64,000 bases of DNA from Tritrichomonas musculus. Lineage: Eukaryota > Parabasalia > Tritrichomonadida > Tritrichomonadidae. The position numbers and the translations under genes were made by a program. Of the stretch, positions 43,330 through 54,200 are shown piece by piece; the first letter of the stretch is position 1, and every line of letters begins with the position of its first letter. Where the stretch lies: assembly GCA_039105265.1 (NCBI GenBank), contig JAPFFF010000027.1, positions 992,001 through 1,056,000 on the forward strand, written 5' to 3'. A model generated the notes under the pieces. The model saw only the letters and a program-made list of their open reading frames with translations. It searched no databases and was not told the DNA's origin.

Positions 43330-44594
43330 CTAAAATTCAGAAGAGGAGTGTTGGACTCCCTCCTCTTCGGTAGCGGAGGCAGGGTCGGCACCTTGAGTTT
43401 GGTTCCATAGTGGGGTGGTGCCTGGATTTTCCAGTACGTCAGTTTCATCATCAGTAGTGTCAAGCTCAGACGGGGGGCCCGACCTGTCAACATCCGCACT
43501 TGCATCAATGAGTTCCCGCCATTCTTCGTCGTCCAGGATGTTGACAGAGTTGTACTCATCGTCTGCGGACTCCCCGTCGGTAACATTGGAGCTAGTATCA
43601 TTGAGATCATTAGAATCATCGTCACCATCAGTATCAAGAACATTAACATTTTCAACATCGTTATCATAATCGTTACCATTATCGTTATCGTTATCGTTAT
43701 CTTCATCTTCATTGTTGTCGTTAACCCTCTTCTTAATCTTAGTATCAATGTACAATATCATAGATTCCCGTAAAGCGGCTGCTACCATCCTCCCTGCAAG
43801 TTTGAGTGCGTCTTTGGTCGTGACTGTCACTTTCTTGAGTTCATTGATGGTGTCATCGGGTATTGCACCGAGGGAGGAGACAATGAACACAAATAGCGAC
43901 ACATTGCAGTTCAACTGGTTTCTGCAATCATCGACAAGCTTCTGGTACTTGTTCAACTTCTCTCTGCGTCGTATGACTAAGGTGGATTCATCATCATCGC
44001 CAGATAACATTCCGTATGGGATGGTGAATTCAGCTATCTTCAGCTGGTCACCGTCCCACCACCATACATCTGGTCTGAGAGAAGCAGAGTCACCAGTGAT
44101 GTGTTCGTTGCTGCGTCCACGAACGCTTTGGTTACAATGCACGATGACTCTCTTCTTTTCGGTAAGGTACTTGCAAAGTACCTTGACAACTTCGTCGTGT
44201 CTCTTTGTGAATTTGTGTTTGCACCGCTTGCACCCGTTTAAGATGTGATTGAGAGTTTCAATCTGTCCACAACGAGTGCAACGGTTACTCATTTGAGGGT
44301 TTCTGTGAGCAGCAAGTGATGCTGTCATGAGCGTATTCGTACGTGCTTTGATAGCGAATCTGACAACAGAGTCCGCCATCAAAGCATTGGGCTTCATAAA
44401 GTAGTTGCTCAATGGTGAGTTTTTCAATGTCGTGAATGCATGTCCTCTCATCTTGTGCTGACAAAGATCTGAATAGTAACGGTCACTCATGACTTTCATG
44501 ATGTGTTTAACAACATTAGAGGTGTTAACATCAAATGTGACATTACTATTCAGATCTTTGAGCGTAAACATATCATCTTTGAGTATCAGACCGT
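43330..44594 (-). pseudogene. LINE C-terminal half: CCHC knuckle and restriction-like endonuclease
   Basis: A fragment that starts inside the region downstream of the RT (YGLILKDDMFTLKD). It holds HKMRGHAFTTLKNSPLSNYF and RFAIKARTNTLMTASLAAHR, typical of R2-like proteins, then the CX2CX7HX4C knuckle CTRCGQIETLNHILNGC. Next comes the endonuclease core: RPDVWWWD, IAEFTIPYG and the lysine-tyrosine motif EKLNKYQKL, the PD-(D/E)xK signature. The tail is acidic and asparagine/aspartate-rich and ends at 43330, presumably the natural stop. The 5' part, with the RT, is missing on the side of the Polinton end. Sequence in the ORF upstream of about 44594 belongs to the Polinton terminus. Confidence 0.85.
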
Positions 44595-44858
44595 AGTAGT
44601 TATACATAGTGAAGGGGGGATAGATAACTAGTATAAGCAAATGGGGCTCTCTGGCTTTGAAAGCTTCCTGAAGAGACGATAATTTGAGGTACTTTGGAGA
44701 TGTTTTATATTATAGCTCCCTCGCTTTGAAAAGCTCCCTCGCTATAATAAACCATATCTCCAAACAGCCCCCAAGCAACCCCCACCCAGCCACCCTACAC
44801 GGAGAGCCCCATTTGCTTATACTAGTTATCTATCCCCCCTTCACTATGTATAACTACT
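44595..44858. repeat. Palindromic Polinton end, 57-bp inverted arms
   Basis: Bases 44595-44651 and 44802-44858 are perfect reverse complements (landmarks AGTAGTTATACATAGTG and CCATTTGCTTATACTAG). Between them lies a second, imperfect inverted repeat (44696-44761, ending GGAGAT and ATCTCC) that contains two copies of AGCTCCCTCGCT. This may be the outer terminal inverted repeat folded on itself, or a junction of two element ends. Confidence 0.85.
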
Positions 44859-45240
44859 TAATACCAACCTATCTAGCATACTCCTACAGCAACCCATCTC
44901 ATGCAATCATCATGCAACCCATCTAGCATACTCTACAGCAACCCATCTTATGCAACCCATCTAGCATACTTCTACAGCAACCCATCTCAAAATGGAACAA
45001 GCACTACCATATACAGCAACCCATCTCATGCAACCTATCTAGTATACTCCTACAGCAATCCATCTCACACAAATCCACTCAAGCAATCATCTCAAGTAAT
45101 CATCTCCCATATCTTGTATCGCAAATCATCTCATGCAACCATCACACACATCCACTCATGCAATCATCTCCCATATCTCATCACATACATCTATTCATGC
45201 AACCACTTCATGTACACCCGATACCTACTCAAAAATAAAT
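44859..45240 (+). repeat. Degenerate tandem repeats at the Polinton left end
   Basis: An irregular array based on CAACCCATCTCATGCAACC and CATCTAGCATACTCCTACAG, with units of about 20-40 bp, decaying to the right into CATCTC/CATGCAATCATC. The unit is C- and A-rich on the plus strand. Long terminal repeats made of tandem units are known in some protist Mavericks (Tetrahymena Tlr). Open frames through it are shadows. It ends just before the first minus-strand gene. Confidence 0.75.
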
Positions 45241-45258
45241 CTTTAATTGAATCCAAGC

Positions 45259-46005
45259 TTAATGATTCGTTGGCGTGTCAATATTAGTTGTCCCTGCAGG
45301 TTTAATTTTAATGTTGACAAATAATGGAGACTTTAATATGACAGGTTGGTACATGAAATCTACTAGCCTCATTTCGATGTGTTTTAGTGAATCGGTAAAT
45401 GTTTTAATTTTGATTGGTTTAGATGAATCGTAATCAATTATAATAGGTGCCTGTGGTTCTATAACAGTATCAACTGTTGCAATCACGGATGGTGTATATT
45501 CATGTTCTCCTATAATACTATGTACAGCTTGACCTTGTAGTGATACGAGATATAATCTATTGGCATAATCCAATATTGGCAAATCAGGTACAACTGTCTC
45601 ATTGTTGGCAGGTATAACAACTTCATTCTTTACACTATATAATCCTGTTATCAGTTTAGCTCTATGAGAACCTCTAATGAACGATACTTTATGCTGACTC
45701 GATAAACTCATTGTCCTACCATCAATATTTTTGAACACAATTATGTTTTGACAACTATTCAAGTATTTAACCAATCCAAGCATTGAGTAATAATATGTGT
45801 CTTTAAATTCTATCATCAGCGAACGTTCATTATTTCCGTCCTCATATGAAAACATCAAATAGTCATCCTTAGTTACTATCAATATATTCCCCTTTGTATT
45901 GATTGAGGAAACATAATACTTCACGTAATCACATTTCCAAGGTATGTCTACATTTAGTTTCACCAGACTATAATCTGTTGCATTACTATTAACTGAACAC
46001 AACAT
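45259..46005 (-). CDS. Polinton protein, possible minor capsid (penton-like) protein
   Basis: The frame is open from 46308, but the first 101 codons overlap antisense the start of the giant plus-strand gene. I prefer the Met at 46005 (MLCSVNSNATDYSLVKL), leaving a 16-bp divergent gap and a 248-residue protein. It is rich in beta strands (LNVDIPWKCDYVKYYVSSIN, NILIVTKDDYLMFSY, VSFIRGSHRAKLITGLYSV) with no charged coiled coil, which fits a single jelly roll like Polinton penton proteins. Size and place also fit, but the identification is structural guesswork. It is the outermost gene on this side of the element. Confidence 0.6.
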   Translation of the reverse strand: MLCSVNSNATDYSLVKLNVDIPWKCDYVKYYVSSINTKGNILIVTKDDYLMFSYEDGNNERSLMIEFKDTYYYSMLGLVKYLNSCQNIIVFKNIDGRTMSLSSQHKVSFIRGSHRAKLITGLYSVKNEVVIPANNETVVPDLPILDYANRLYLVSLQGQAVHSIIGEHEYTPSVIATVDTVIEPQAPIIIDYDSSKPIKIKTFTDSLKHIEMRLVDFMYQPVILKSPLFVNIKIKPAGTTNIDTPTNH

Positions 46006-46021
46006 TTTACTATCTGTTAAA

Positions 46022-49000
46022 ATGTCTATTGTACCATATGCTTTTCGTTGTAATGAAGCAACCAAGTTAAAGGATAAAGGTTTGTCGATAGAAGTAGCTG
46101 AAGATGATGAAGGTAACGAACAATTCAGTTTCACACGAGAGGATGGTGAACCAGTCGCATTCAATAATATATATAGCAAAGCTGAAGTTGACCAAATGGC
46201 ATTAGGAAAGGACTTCAAAATTGATTCATTTAAAGATTTAACTATTACTGGTGGGCAAAGCTTACCTGTCTTCGCTGATGGTGCTACAAATACACAATAT
46301 TGTACCACTTATAATAAACTGATGGAATTATTGAGAACCAATTTTAATAATCTAACCAAATATATACATGACCTAAATATAGATGGGGTCGATTTGAGTG
46401 ATTTGGCGAACACAGATATATCATTGAGTCAAATGAATTATATCGATAACAACAACATAATTCAACCACACAATCCGTCAAGTATAAATGATGTCATCAA
46501 AACATACAACTCATCCAATACTTCGATTCAATCATTATTATCTAACATGAATGGGTTTGTGAAGAAATCCGGATTTGAGAATACAGATATATATCCTAAT
46601 GGTCAACTGAATTTATTTGGCTCCTCATTATCAAATAATCTCAATGCAACAAATAATATCAAAACATATGCCAATCTATTCACCAGTCTCAATACCAATA
46701 ATGCAAACCTATTACAAATATTGAATGGTCTTCAAAATGATATATCAACTGCTTCCAATAGTGATATAACAAATCTCTTGAATACACTTGAGAATATGGA
46801 GTACCTCGTTGTCCTAAAAATAAATGATAGATATGAGATACGCAAAGTGAAGTGTCAAAAAGCTCCATCAGGTGATGACCTCCCAGTCGAGCCAACCAAA
46901 TATGATGTCATCGTGAACCCAGATGATAATAAGGAGTATGATATCGAAGATGTGGATACACTGATTGAAAACAAGTCACCTATCAGTCACGATAACATGG
47001 ATAAAGTTATCAATGTAGTGGTCAAGACATCAAGTTTTATGCTACTTCTATTGAAAAGTACATTCTCTATAACTGGTAAGCTATTATCATACACACTCTC
47101 AGGGGTATCATCTATGAGTAAGGTAACATACAATACAGCCACATCATTGATGGAATCATTATATTTTAATTCAGGATACATCTGGCATTATACAGTAGAT
47201 ACATCTGGTAAACTGGTTCGCTACCTAATCACATTTAAGGATAGGGTTGTTGATGCACTACCAACAATTGATTCATCTACAGTACATAAAGTATTTGATA
47301 ACTTTGGTAGTTTCATTAAATGGCTCCAAGAACCTGATAATTTTCTAATATGTGCAGGCACGTTTCAATTGACATTATTACTGATTATATATGGAATCAA
47401 AATAATATTCAATGAGGAGAAGACCTATAAGAAGCTTAGTCCCATGGAGCATAAATTGAAATTTGAAGAGATGAAGAGAGAGCATGCAGCTATAGCAGCT
47501 CGCCTCAAGAAGAAAGCTAAACCAACACCCCTTAGTGATGAGATTGATATACTAACGGATGATAACCCATTATTGGATGTAGCATCAGTATTTGTTGATA
47601 CGATTGATTTGGTGAATAATTTATGTGAGGCTCATAATTATGTCATGGATAGATTGGATGAGATACCCGCAGGCGATTCAAATTTTGCCAGTGAGGCAGG
47701 TATCGATGAATTCATAATTACAAACAAGGATGTATCTTCATTAACAAATACCATTAATAATATCGAATGTAACCTATTAGTTATTAATGTTCCTGATGAA
47801 CAAAAACAAGCCTTCCTCAGCTACAATAGACCAATTTTCAAAATTGTGTTACGAAAGAATGTTATATATGATAGCAAAGGCAGATATATTAAAGAGTTCT
47901 ATATTGTATCCAAAAATAATAAGATACTGTGTCCAGTAATCAAATTTGATTCGTATCAAAATTTCTGTATTATCAATGATAGTTCTTTAATCGCAACAAG
48001 ATCCATTGGACCTGCTGACCAAAATGACCTCGATGGTAAGTTTTATATAGCATTTGATAAAAAGTTACCATTTCATCCATATAAGCTATTCCTCAATGGA
48101 GAGTTATCAATTATGAATGAATACACACCAACTCTATTGAAAACGGATAAGCCTATTAAATGTAAAACCATAATTGCTGATAATGCGTTGAAGCTTCATA
48201 AAAGTGATGTCCACTACTTCTATAAGCCATCCATTATTCAGGATTACATTATACAGGATGAGGATTACTACAAAATTATATTTGAGGTGCCTGATGATTA
48301 TACTATACCAGACCAACTCGAATTCAAGTTTACAGAACATTGTTTTGGTAACCATTGGTCATTGAAATGGTGTGCTGATGAGACCCATTCCAATAAAGGC
48401 TATTGGACAGGTAATAATATCCAAGGTAGACTCAATTCTAAAGTTATCACCAAATGGAATCTTCGACCCAGTAAGAAAACTAACGATTGCTACGGTTGCT
48501 GGATAACTATTAAGCAAACAGATTTGCACGAGTCGATAATTACAAATGAAGGGAATGGTTTGATGCATTCGCTATTGAAAAACTATAAACATGTATTCAA
48601 AATTCAAATGAATGATGGTACTATTAGAGATGGTAGTGAATGGAATATGACATATGCTTACGAGAACCATTTAACAGATGGTCTATCGAACTCGTTACAT
48701 CCAGGGTATTATGGTACCATCATTTTATATTTATCAATGGATAACATCGAGGGAATTCGAACCGACCTGATTGATAAGATATATTTGGATATATATTTGG
48801 GGGATTCGATTACTGGCACTAGGTTATCATTCAAACCAGATGGGTTCCATGCTCAAAAGAATGGCAAGGTATATGTTGATGTCATCCCTGTCCTCGATAC
48901 GATTGAGAAGATTAGCTATGAATATTCTACTACTAAAATTAATACAGATACCAAAAATATTGAACTATATTTGAAGAAAGATTTCACTGACCCCATTGAT

Positions 49001-51181
49001 GAAGTGAATTGGGACCCGTCAACTAACGCATTCAAATATATAATCGACCAACAATATTATGAAGTACTCCCGAGACCAGATGCCGCGACAACCTTATATA
49101 CTGATTACAATATAACATCATCTAAGGTCATTACGGCTGATAATATTACTACCATGAGGAGTGATTTGAATGTACTCACTAACAACTTTGATGTAGTTAG
49201 TTATGATGTTAAAGATTTGACCAGTAGAGTGGATACATTAAATGCAGAAATGGGTGAGACTAAAAGAATTACTCAACACTTGCAAGATGATATCGACCAG
49301 GTTCGAATCGTATCAAATGTAGCCCTGGCATTTGGAGTCATCGGCACGGCTGGTAGCATAGCCAATGTTGGATTGACGTTATTTCGAACAGGGTTCACAA
49401 TCACTAAAGCTGGTATAGATTCAACCATTGAAGGTATATCCCAAGGTGAGCAAGCTTTATATCATCTAGGTGATGGAAGCAACCTACCTCCATTAAAAAT
49501 AGCAAGGTCAACTACAACTGATTTAACTCCAATCATAAATTGGTGCGATGCAGATAAAGTTGCTGTCGAATATACTGATGATGTTAACAACCCCTCAACA
49601 ACCATTACAACCTATAGAGATGCTATCGATTTATGCAACCACTTCAGGGAGTCATTGAAACCAGCATTTAGACTATTAGCTGAAAAAATAAATGAGGTTG
49701 AATTTAATACAACCCTACTTGATGATATCTATATTTCCAAAAATAATTTAGTTAGAGATGACACTATTGATATTGTTGGTAAGCTAGTCAATAAGGATGT
49801 TCATCTTGAAGCTGAAGATGTGATTACAAATGGAACTATCAAAGTTAGGCTGATGTTAATGTTTATTAGCGAATTCAATGATATAGACTATGAGGAATAT
49901 ATTGTTACAATTACTATAGACAATGGTAGTGTTAGTCAATATGAAGGTTGCGATTACTTCCCAACATGCACTCTCAATGATAAGATTATAATCATACCTA
50001 ATCCCCAAAATGTTAAAGTCAATACTATTACTATCAAGGAGAATACTTGTGTTAGGAGGATGTCATTTACACCAAATGATTTAGCCTATACCTGTGACAT
50101 AAATGCTCTTCATAATAAAATTGATGCTATCCATGAACAGACCAAATCTAATGATGCTTCACTAGCTACAATCATAAACGAGTACCCCACGGTTGATGAG
50201 GTCAATGATGTCTTGAAGGAGTATGCATTAAAGAAAGATATACCTGAACCTGTTGATTTAACCAATTATGCTATGAAAAGCATTATTCCAGAAATTATTG
50301 AGGGGCAAACAACTATTCAATTCAAAATCGTCAATAATACAATTCCTGATTTGGATTACGACACATATCATGAACTGATTGAGCAATATGGGTTGGATAT
50401 TGTCTCATCAAACAATTTCTATACGGCTCATTATGTTCACATAGATTATTCGTACAATGACGATGATGACGAACAACCCTCTCAGATAATGCGCATCGAA
50501 GGAAGTAATTCTGGTCTTTGGATTCTGTATAGCTCCCATGAATTAATCAATCCAGGAAGTGGTGAAACACCGGAAATTTTATCATGTTCAATAACCAAAA
50601 ATATCGAACCAACAGACAAAAACGCTTATTCAGCAAGATATGTGTCGAACACTTTTGCTTTGAAAACAGATATCCCAGAACCAGTTGATTTGTCAAATTA
50701 TGCATTAAAAAGTGATTATGATGAACTGAAGACAAGGATAGAAAATTTGGTAACTGAGAACACAAATTTGAAAGCAACCATAGAATCTTTTGAATCAAGA
50801 TTAGCTGCATTAGCGAATAGATTAACGCGAATTAAGTATACATTCAGCGTACCAAATAGTACTAGCATTCGTTACCAATTCGAACAACCATTTGATGCAT
50901 ATGAGGCAACCCTCTATTTGACATATCATGAAAACAAAAATAATGTTGCCAGTGAAAAAGAAATTAAAATTAATATATCATTCAATGTTAAAAATACACC
51001 TACGTATGAATACCAATACGAACCAAATAAGATCTGGTTAAACAATATTGAATTTCCATTAAATAGTAGCAATTTAATGGTCAATCCAACAGCTAATTTC
51101 ATATTGATTGGTGGGTCATTCTTTTCATCAAATGGTATCTTAGCTGAAGATAATACCAAGAATGGAATACATTCATTATAA
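46022..51181 (+). CDS. Giant fibre-like structural protein with membrane segments
   Basis: A 1719-residue Polinton protein of unknown function. The N-terminus holds NIYSKAEVDQMALGKDFKID, like tail-fibre starts of phages. Hydrophobic segments lie near 340 (SSFMLLLLKSTFSITGKLLS), 445 (LTLLLIIYGIKIIF) and 1105 (ALAFGVIGTAGSIANVGLTL); the last directly follows a coiled coil (LTSRVDTLNAEMGETKRITQ). The region 600-1050 is beta-rich. Two repeats PEPVDLTNYAMKS (about 1412) and PEPVDLSNYALKS (about 1558) resemble the triple-stranded spacers of fibre proteins, and a second coiled coil follows. A beta domain ends the protein. A virion spike or host-attachment role is inferred. It is the only large plus-strand gene and the longest gene of the element. 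Confidence 0.75.
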   Translation: MSIVPYAFRCNEATKLKDKGLSIEVAEDDEGNEQFSFTREDGEPVAFNNIYSKAEVDQMALGKDFKIDSFKDLTITGGQSLPVFADGATNTQYCTTYNKLMELLRTNFNNLTKYIHDLNIDGVDLSDLANTDISLSQMNYIDNNNIIQPHNPSSINDVIKTYNSSNTSIQSLLSNMNGFVKKSGFENTDIYPNGQLNLFGSSLSNNLNATNNIKTYANLFTSLNTNNANLLQILNGLQNDISTASNSDITNLLNTLENMEYLVVLKINDRYEIRKVKCQKAPSGDDLPVEPTKYDVIVNPDDNKEYDIEDVDTLIENKSPISHDNMDKVINVVVKTSSFMLLLLKSTFSITGKLLSYTLSGVSSMSKVTYNTATSLMESLYFNSGYIWHYTVDTSGKLVRYLITFKDRVVDALPTIDSSTVHKVFDNFGSFIKWLQEPDNFLICAGTFQLTLLLIIYGIKIIFNEEKTYKKLSPMEHKLKFEEMKREHAAIAARLKKKAKPTPLSDEIDILTDDNPLLDVASVFVDTIDLVNNLCEAHNYVMDRLDEIPAGDSNFASEAGIDEFIITNKDVSSLTNTINNIECNLLVINVPDEQKQAFLSYNRPIFKIVLRKNVIYDSKGRYIKEFYIVSKNNKILCPVIKFDSYQNFCIINDSSLIATRSIGPADQNDLDGKFYIAFDKKLPFHPYKLFLNGELSIMNEYTPTLLKTDKPIKCKTIIADNALKLHKSDVHYFYKPSIIQDYIIQDEDYYKIIFEVPDDYTIPDQLEFKFTEHCFGNHWSLKWCADETHSNKGYWTGNNIQGRLNSKVITKWNLRPSKKTNDCYGCWITIKQTDLHESIITNEGNGLMHSLLKNYKHVFKIQMNDGTIRDGSEWNMTYAYENHLTDGLSNSLHPGYYGTIILYLSMDNIEGIRTDLIDKIYLDIYLGDSITGTRLSFKPDGFHAQKNGKVYVDVIPVLDTIEKISYEYSTTKINTDTKNIELYLKKDFTDPIDEVNWDPSTNAFKYIIDQQYYEVLPRPDAATTLYTDYNITSSKVITADNITTMRSDLNVLTNNFDVVSYDVKDLTSRVDTLNAEMGETKRITQHLQDDIDQVRIVSNVALAFGVIGTAGSIANVGLTLFRTGFTITKAGIDSTIEGISQGEQALYHLGDGSNLPPLKIARSTTTDLTPIINWCDADKVAVEYTDDVNNPSTTITTYRDAIDLCNHFRESLKPAFRLLAEKINEVEFNTTLLDDIYISKNNLVRDDTIDIVGKLVNKDVHLEAEDVITNGTIKVRLMLMFISEFNDIDYEEYIVTITIDNGSVSQYEGCDYFPTCTLNDKIIIIPNPQNVKVNTITIKENTCVRRMSFTPNDLAYTCDINALHNKIDAIHEQTKSNDASLATIINEYPTVDEVNDVLKEYALKKDIPEPVDLTNYAMKSIIPEIIEGQTTIQFKIVNNTIPDLDYDTYHELIEQYGLDIVSSNNFYTAHYVHIDYSYNDDDDEQPSQIMRIEGSNSGLWILYSSHELINPGSGETPEILSCSITKNIEPTDKNAYSARYVSNTFALKTDIPEPVDLSNYALKSDYDELKTRIENLVTENTNLKATIESFESRLAALANRLTRIKYTFSVPNSTSIRYQFEQPFDAYEATLYLTYHENKNNVASEKEIKINISFNVKNTPTYEYQYEPNKIWLNNIEFPLNSSNLMVNPTANFILIGGSFFSSNGILAEDNTKNGIHSL

Positions 51182-51239
51182 GGAGGTAGGTACGAGTAGG
51201 TACTCAACAAGTTAGTCATCAGCTAGCCAATCAAAAATA

Positions 51240-54200
51240 TTAAAACTTCATCGTCCTATTAAATTGAGGGAGATTGATTTGCTGATACAATTTATTTTTG
51301 CGAAAACAATTGGCACCATCGAGTAGGTTAAATGTAATCTCCTCACCATTATACATGAGCTCATATAATTCTTCAACACTAATATTATGATGCTTACAAT
51401 AATTGAGAATACATTGTTTAGGAACACCTTTCATTCTAATATGATATCCTTCGTTGCCATTCTCATCGACCAGTATATCTAGATATGATTTCTTACCAAG
51501 CGCTATCAGTTTACGTGAATGGACTTCGCCAACAGCACCATCAAATCTGTCAAAATCAATATGAAACTGACACATCTGCTTACCAATCAATTGTCTCCCA
51601 TATTTTGAATTATATATTTTTGCGATGCGTTCAACATCATCTTCCATAATATGCATGCTATCAGTATCTTGATAATATATATTGATGCCGTGTTGCTCAG
51701 CCGTATTCATAACTCTATTCATAATATGCTTACTCCATGAGAGAACTGATGCCCCAAATTGTGGTAGGTTGAAGTGATTATATATAGGCTTCATCTTCTT
51801 AACATAAACGTTGTTAATATTATCGGTTTCTGTAATCTCACTTATATAATTATAATTCCTCCAGATATAGTTATATATCTTCTCCTTGGGGACGGATTTA
51901 GTCTCGATTGGAATAGCTTTCAAAATAGACTTACCATATATACTATTGAGGAGCAGCTTAATAGTTTGCTCCAACGGATTACATGCTCGTTGGTATCTCA
52001 ATCTAAGTCTAAATAATTTATCGATGAACTTATTTATAGTTGTATTGAAACCTTCATTGAAATAGTATCCGCGAATGAACTCATAATCGAAATCATAAAA
52101 CTCCATTAAATCCATGAATGCTATCTTGTCGATATAGAAATGGGTGACTGGATTGTTATCAAATATCTTGCTACCATTATCATCCCGATGGAATACATGC
52201 CCAAATTTGTAATCAATATCACTCTTACATTTAATTTTTGTAATATTGATTTCTGCAAAAAACGTGTCATATCTCAACAGCTCTTCCTTCGAAACATTTG
52301 CGGGGATGATCTTAGGCTTGCCCTTTGGTACCCCATTCATAATTCTCATCGCAGATGGATATAAAGACACGGCATCGAAGTCTTGGATGCGCCCCTCTAT
52401 GTATTGCTTATCATTATTCGCAGTCATTGTCCTACCTCCGCTAACACATCTCAGGATAAAATTCTGGGGCTTACCACTCAACTCATAGCATCCATTAAAG
52501 CATCCATATCTCTTAGCGAAATCGTATCCAATAGCTGAGATAGATATATAGTTATGAATGTTTAACATATTAATCTTGGTTTCATGAAATATTTTCATGA
52601 GGTCTTCATTAAATTTCTCCAAGCCCTTCATCAAAACTATGCAATCCTTCTTGCAATAATATTTCGCATATTTCATAATATCTATATTTAATGAGTCATA
52701 GGCATTAGCTATTTTCGCATTTTCAATCAACTGTTTAAAATCTCGTGCAATCTCATGCAAAGATTTCTCATCTTTTTTCTCATCATAATATTGTATTTGG
52801 AATTCTAACGCTGGCACGATACAACGTTTAATATTATGTTCCGTATATAACTTATAAGCCATGATTTCCTTGTGGACATCTAAGTTGAACATGCTCGCGA
52901 ATTTCCTCAAGGGCTTATTAATTAGAGAATAGCTGTTGCGGAACGTTAACGTTTTCACAATCTTGTTATCGATATATTTGTTCATAATGATTTGTAATAT
53001 AGTACCTGCTCGCTCAAGTATCTTGGGCCGCCAACCATATGTGTTCATGAAGAAGCATGCATCATATTTTAGATTGTGAAAGTATGTTAATGATTGGTCC
53101 TGTAAATAATCTAATAGCTGTTCATTAATATTATCTCCTGTGAAAGATATACTGTGAATATATGCACCATCTCTCCAAGCTGTACAATTTAGATATGGAA
53201 CATGAGGAGACACAGTTGAGTTGGTTTCGTAATCGCTATAATAAATCCTACTCCATTGCTTACCGTAATTAGTATCTGTTTTGATAGGTTTGCAACATAG
53301 CTCCTCATCATAATTTAAATCGACATAGTCATTGAGATTATTATTGAATTCGGTCGTTGCTAATATATTTAATTCACAATTCTTAATCTCTCTAAATAAG
53401 TTTAAATCAAACATCTTACGTAGTATAATCATTGGAGTGGTACCTTCATTTTTATATAGAGGGGTATCTTTATTAACACCCTTGATTAGAACTCTCCTAT
53501 CAATTGGAATATGAGCAAATTTTTCATCGAGCTCATCTCTATGTTCCAAATAATATGTTGTCGCCATGATATTTTTATTAATCATGTAGTGATTCTTATA
53601 TAGGAGTAGGTCGACAGTTCTCACGTAATCCTTAGCCCATGGTTTCTTTCGCGTATCAATTCTAACATTATATTGGTGGCGAGTATCTTTGGATTCATCG
53701 ATACGTCGTATAATGAAGTGGCATTTGAATTCCTTGGCAACACTGATAATACGATTACAAGGAACTCGCTTAGTCCTAATATAATTCCTCAAATGATTTA
53801 TTTCATCTATCTCAAACACACCTGATTGAATACATGCATATACGAAGCAGTTGTCCTTATAATTATTTTTGTCTATGGAACTAAATATATGATAATCTGT
53901 CAAATCGATATTGCTCAAATTGATATATGGGAAAAATCCGCCATCATACATGTTTCTAAAATCTTCATCAATCTCAATCTCTTCATTATAAACTGTATTC
54001 GTATCAGGGTCCAATTTTTGAATCGAAAATGTGGTGGTCTTTTTGAACTTACTTTTAGTTACAAATAATGCTTCGTATCGAACGGGTATAAATGTGCTGT
54101 TGTAGTTGGGATTTACATCACTAGCATCTTCGATCAAATCAACGGTGCCTGCGATATGACCAATCGTGTTATCAATCATCCATTTATCACTCAGGGTGAA

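Larger units (their letters stand above)
37336..44594 (-). mobile_element. R2-like LINE with restriction-like endonuclease, two pieces in head-to-tail order
   Basis: On the minus strand the order is: the C-terminal half of one copy (44594-43330: end of the RT region, CCHC knuckle, RLE), a non-coding stretch of about 1 kb (43329-42322), then the N-terminal half and reverse transcriptase of another copy (42321-37336), which stops just after the YADD box. Together they cover every domain of an RLE-type non-LTR element (R2/NeSL/CRE group), but permuted. A tandem of two copies, each cut at its outer side, explains this. G+C content is visibly higher than in flanking host DNA. Left flank: the BspA pseudogene. 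Right flank: the Polinton end. Single-copy boundaries in the middle cannot be fixed. Confidence 0.85.

Noticed and set aside
44684-45287. Plus-strand ORFs through the tandem repeats
   Set aside because: Repeating SNPSHA-type peptides follow from the DNA repeats only.
46006-46308. N-terminal extension of the minus-strand Polinton gene
   Set aside because: It overlaps antisense the well-supported start of the giant fibre-like gene; an internal Met fits better.
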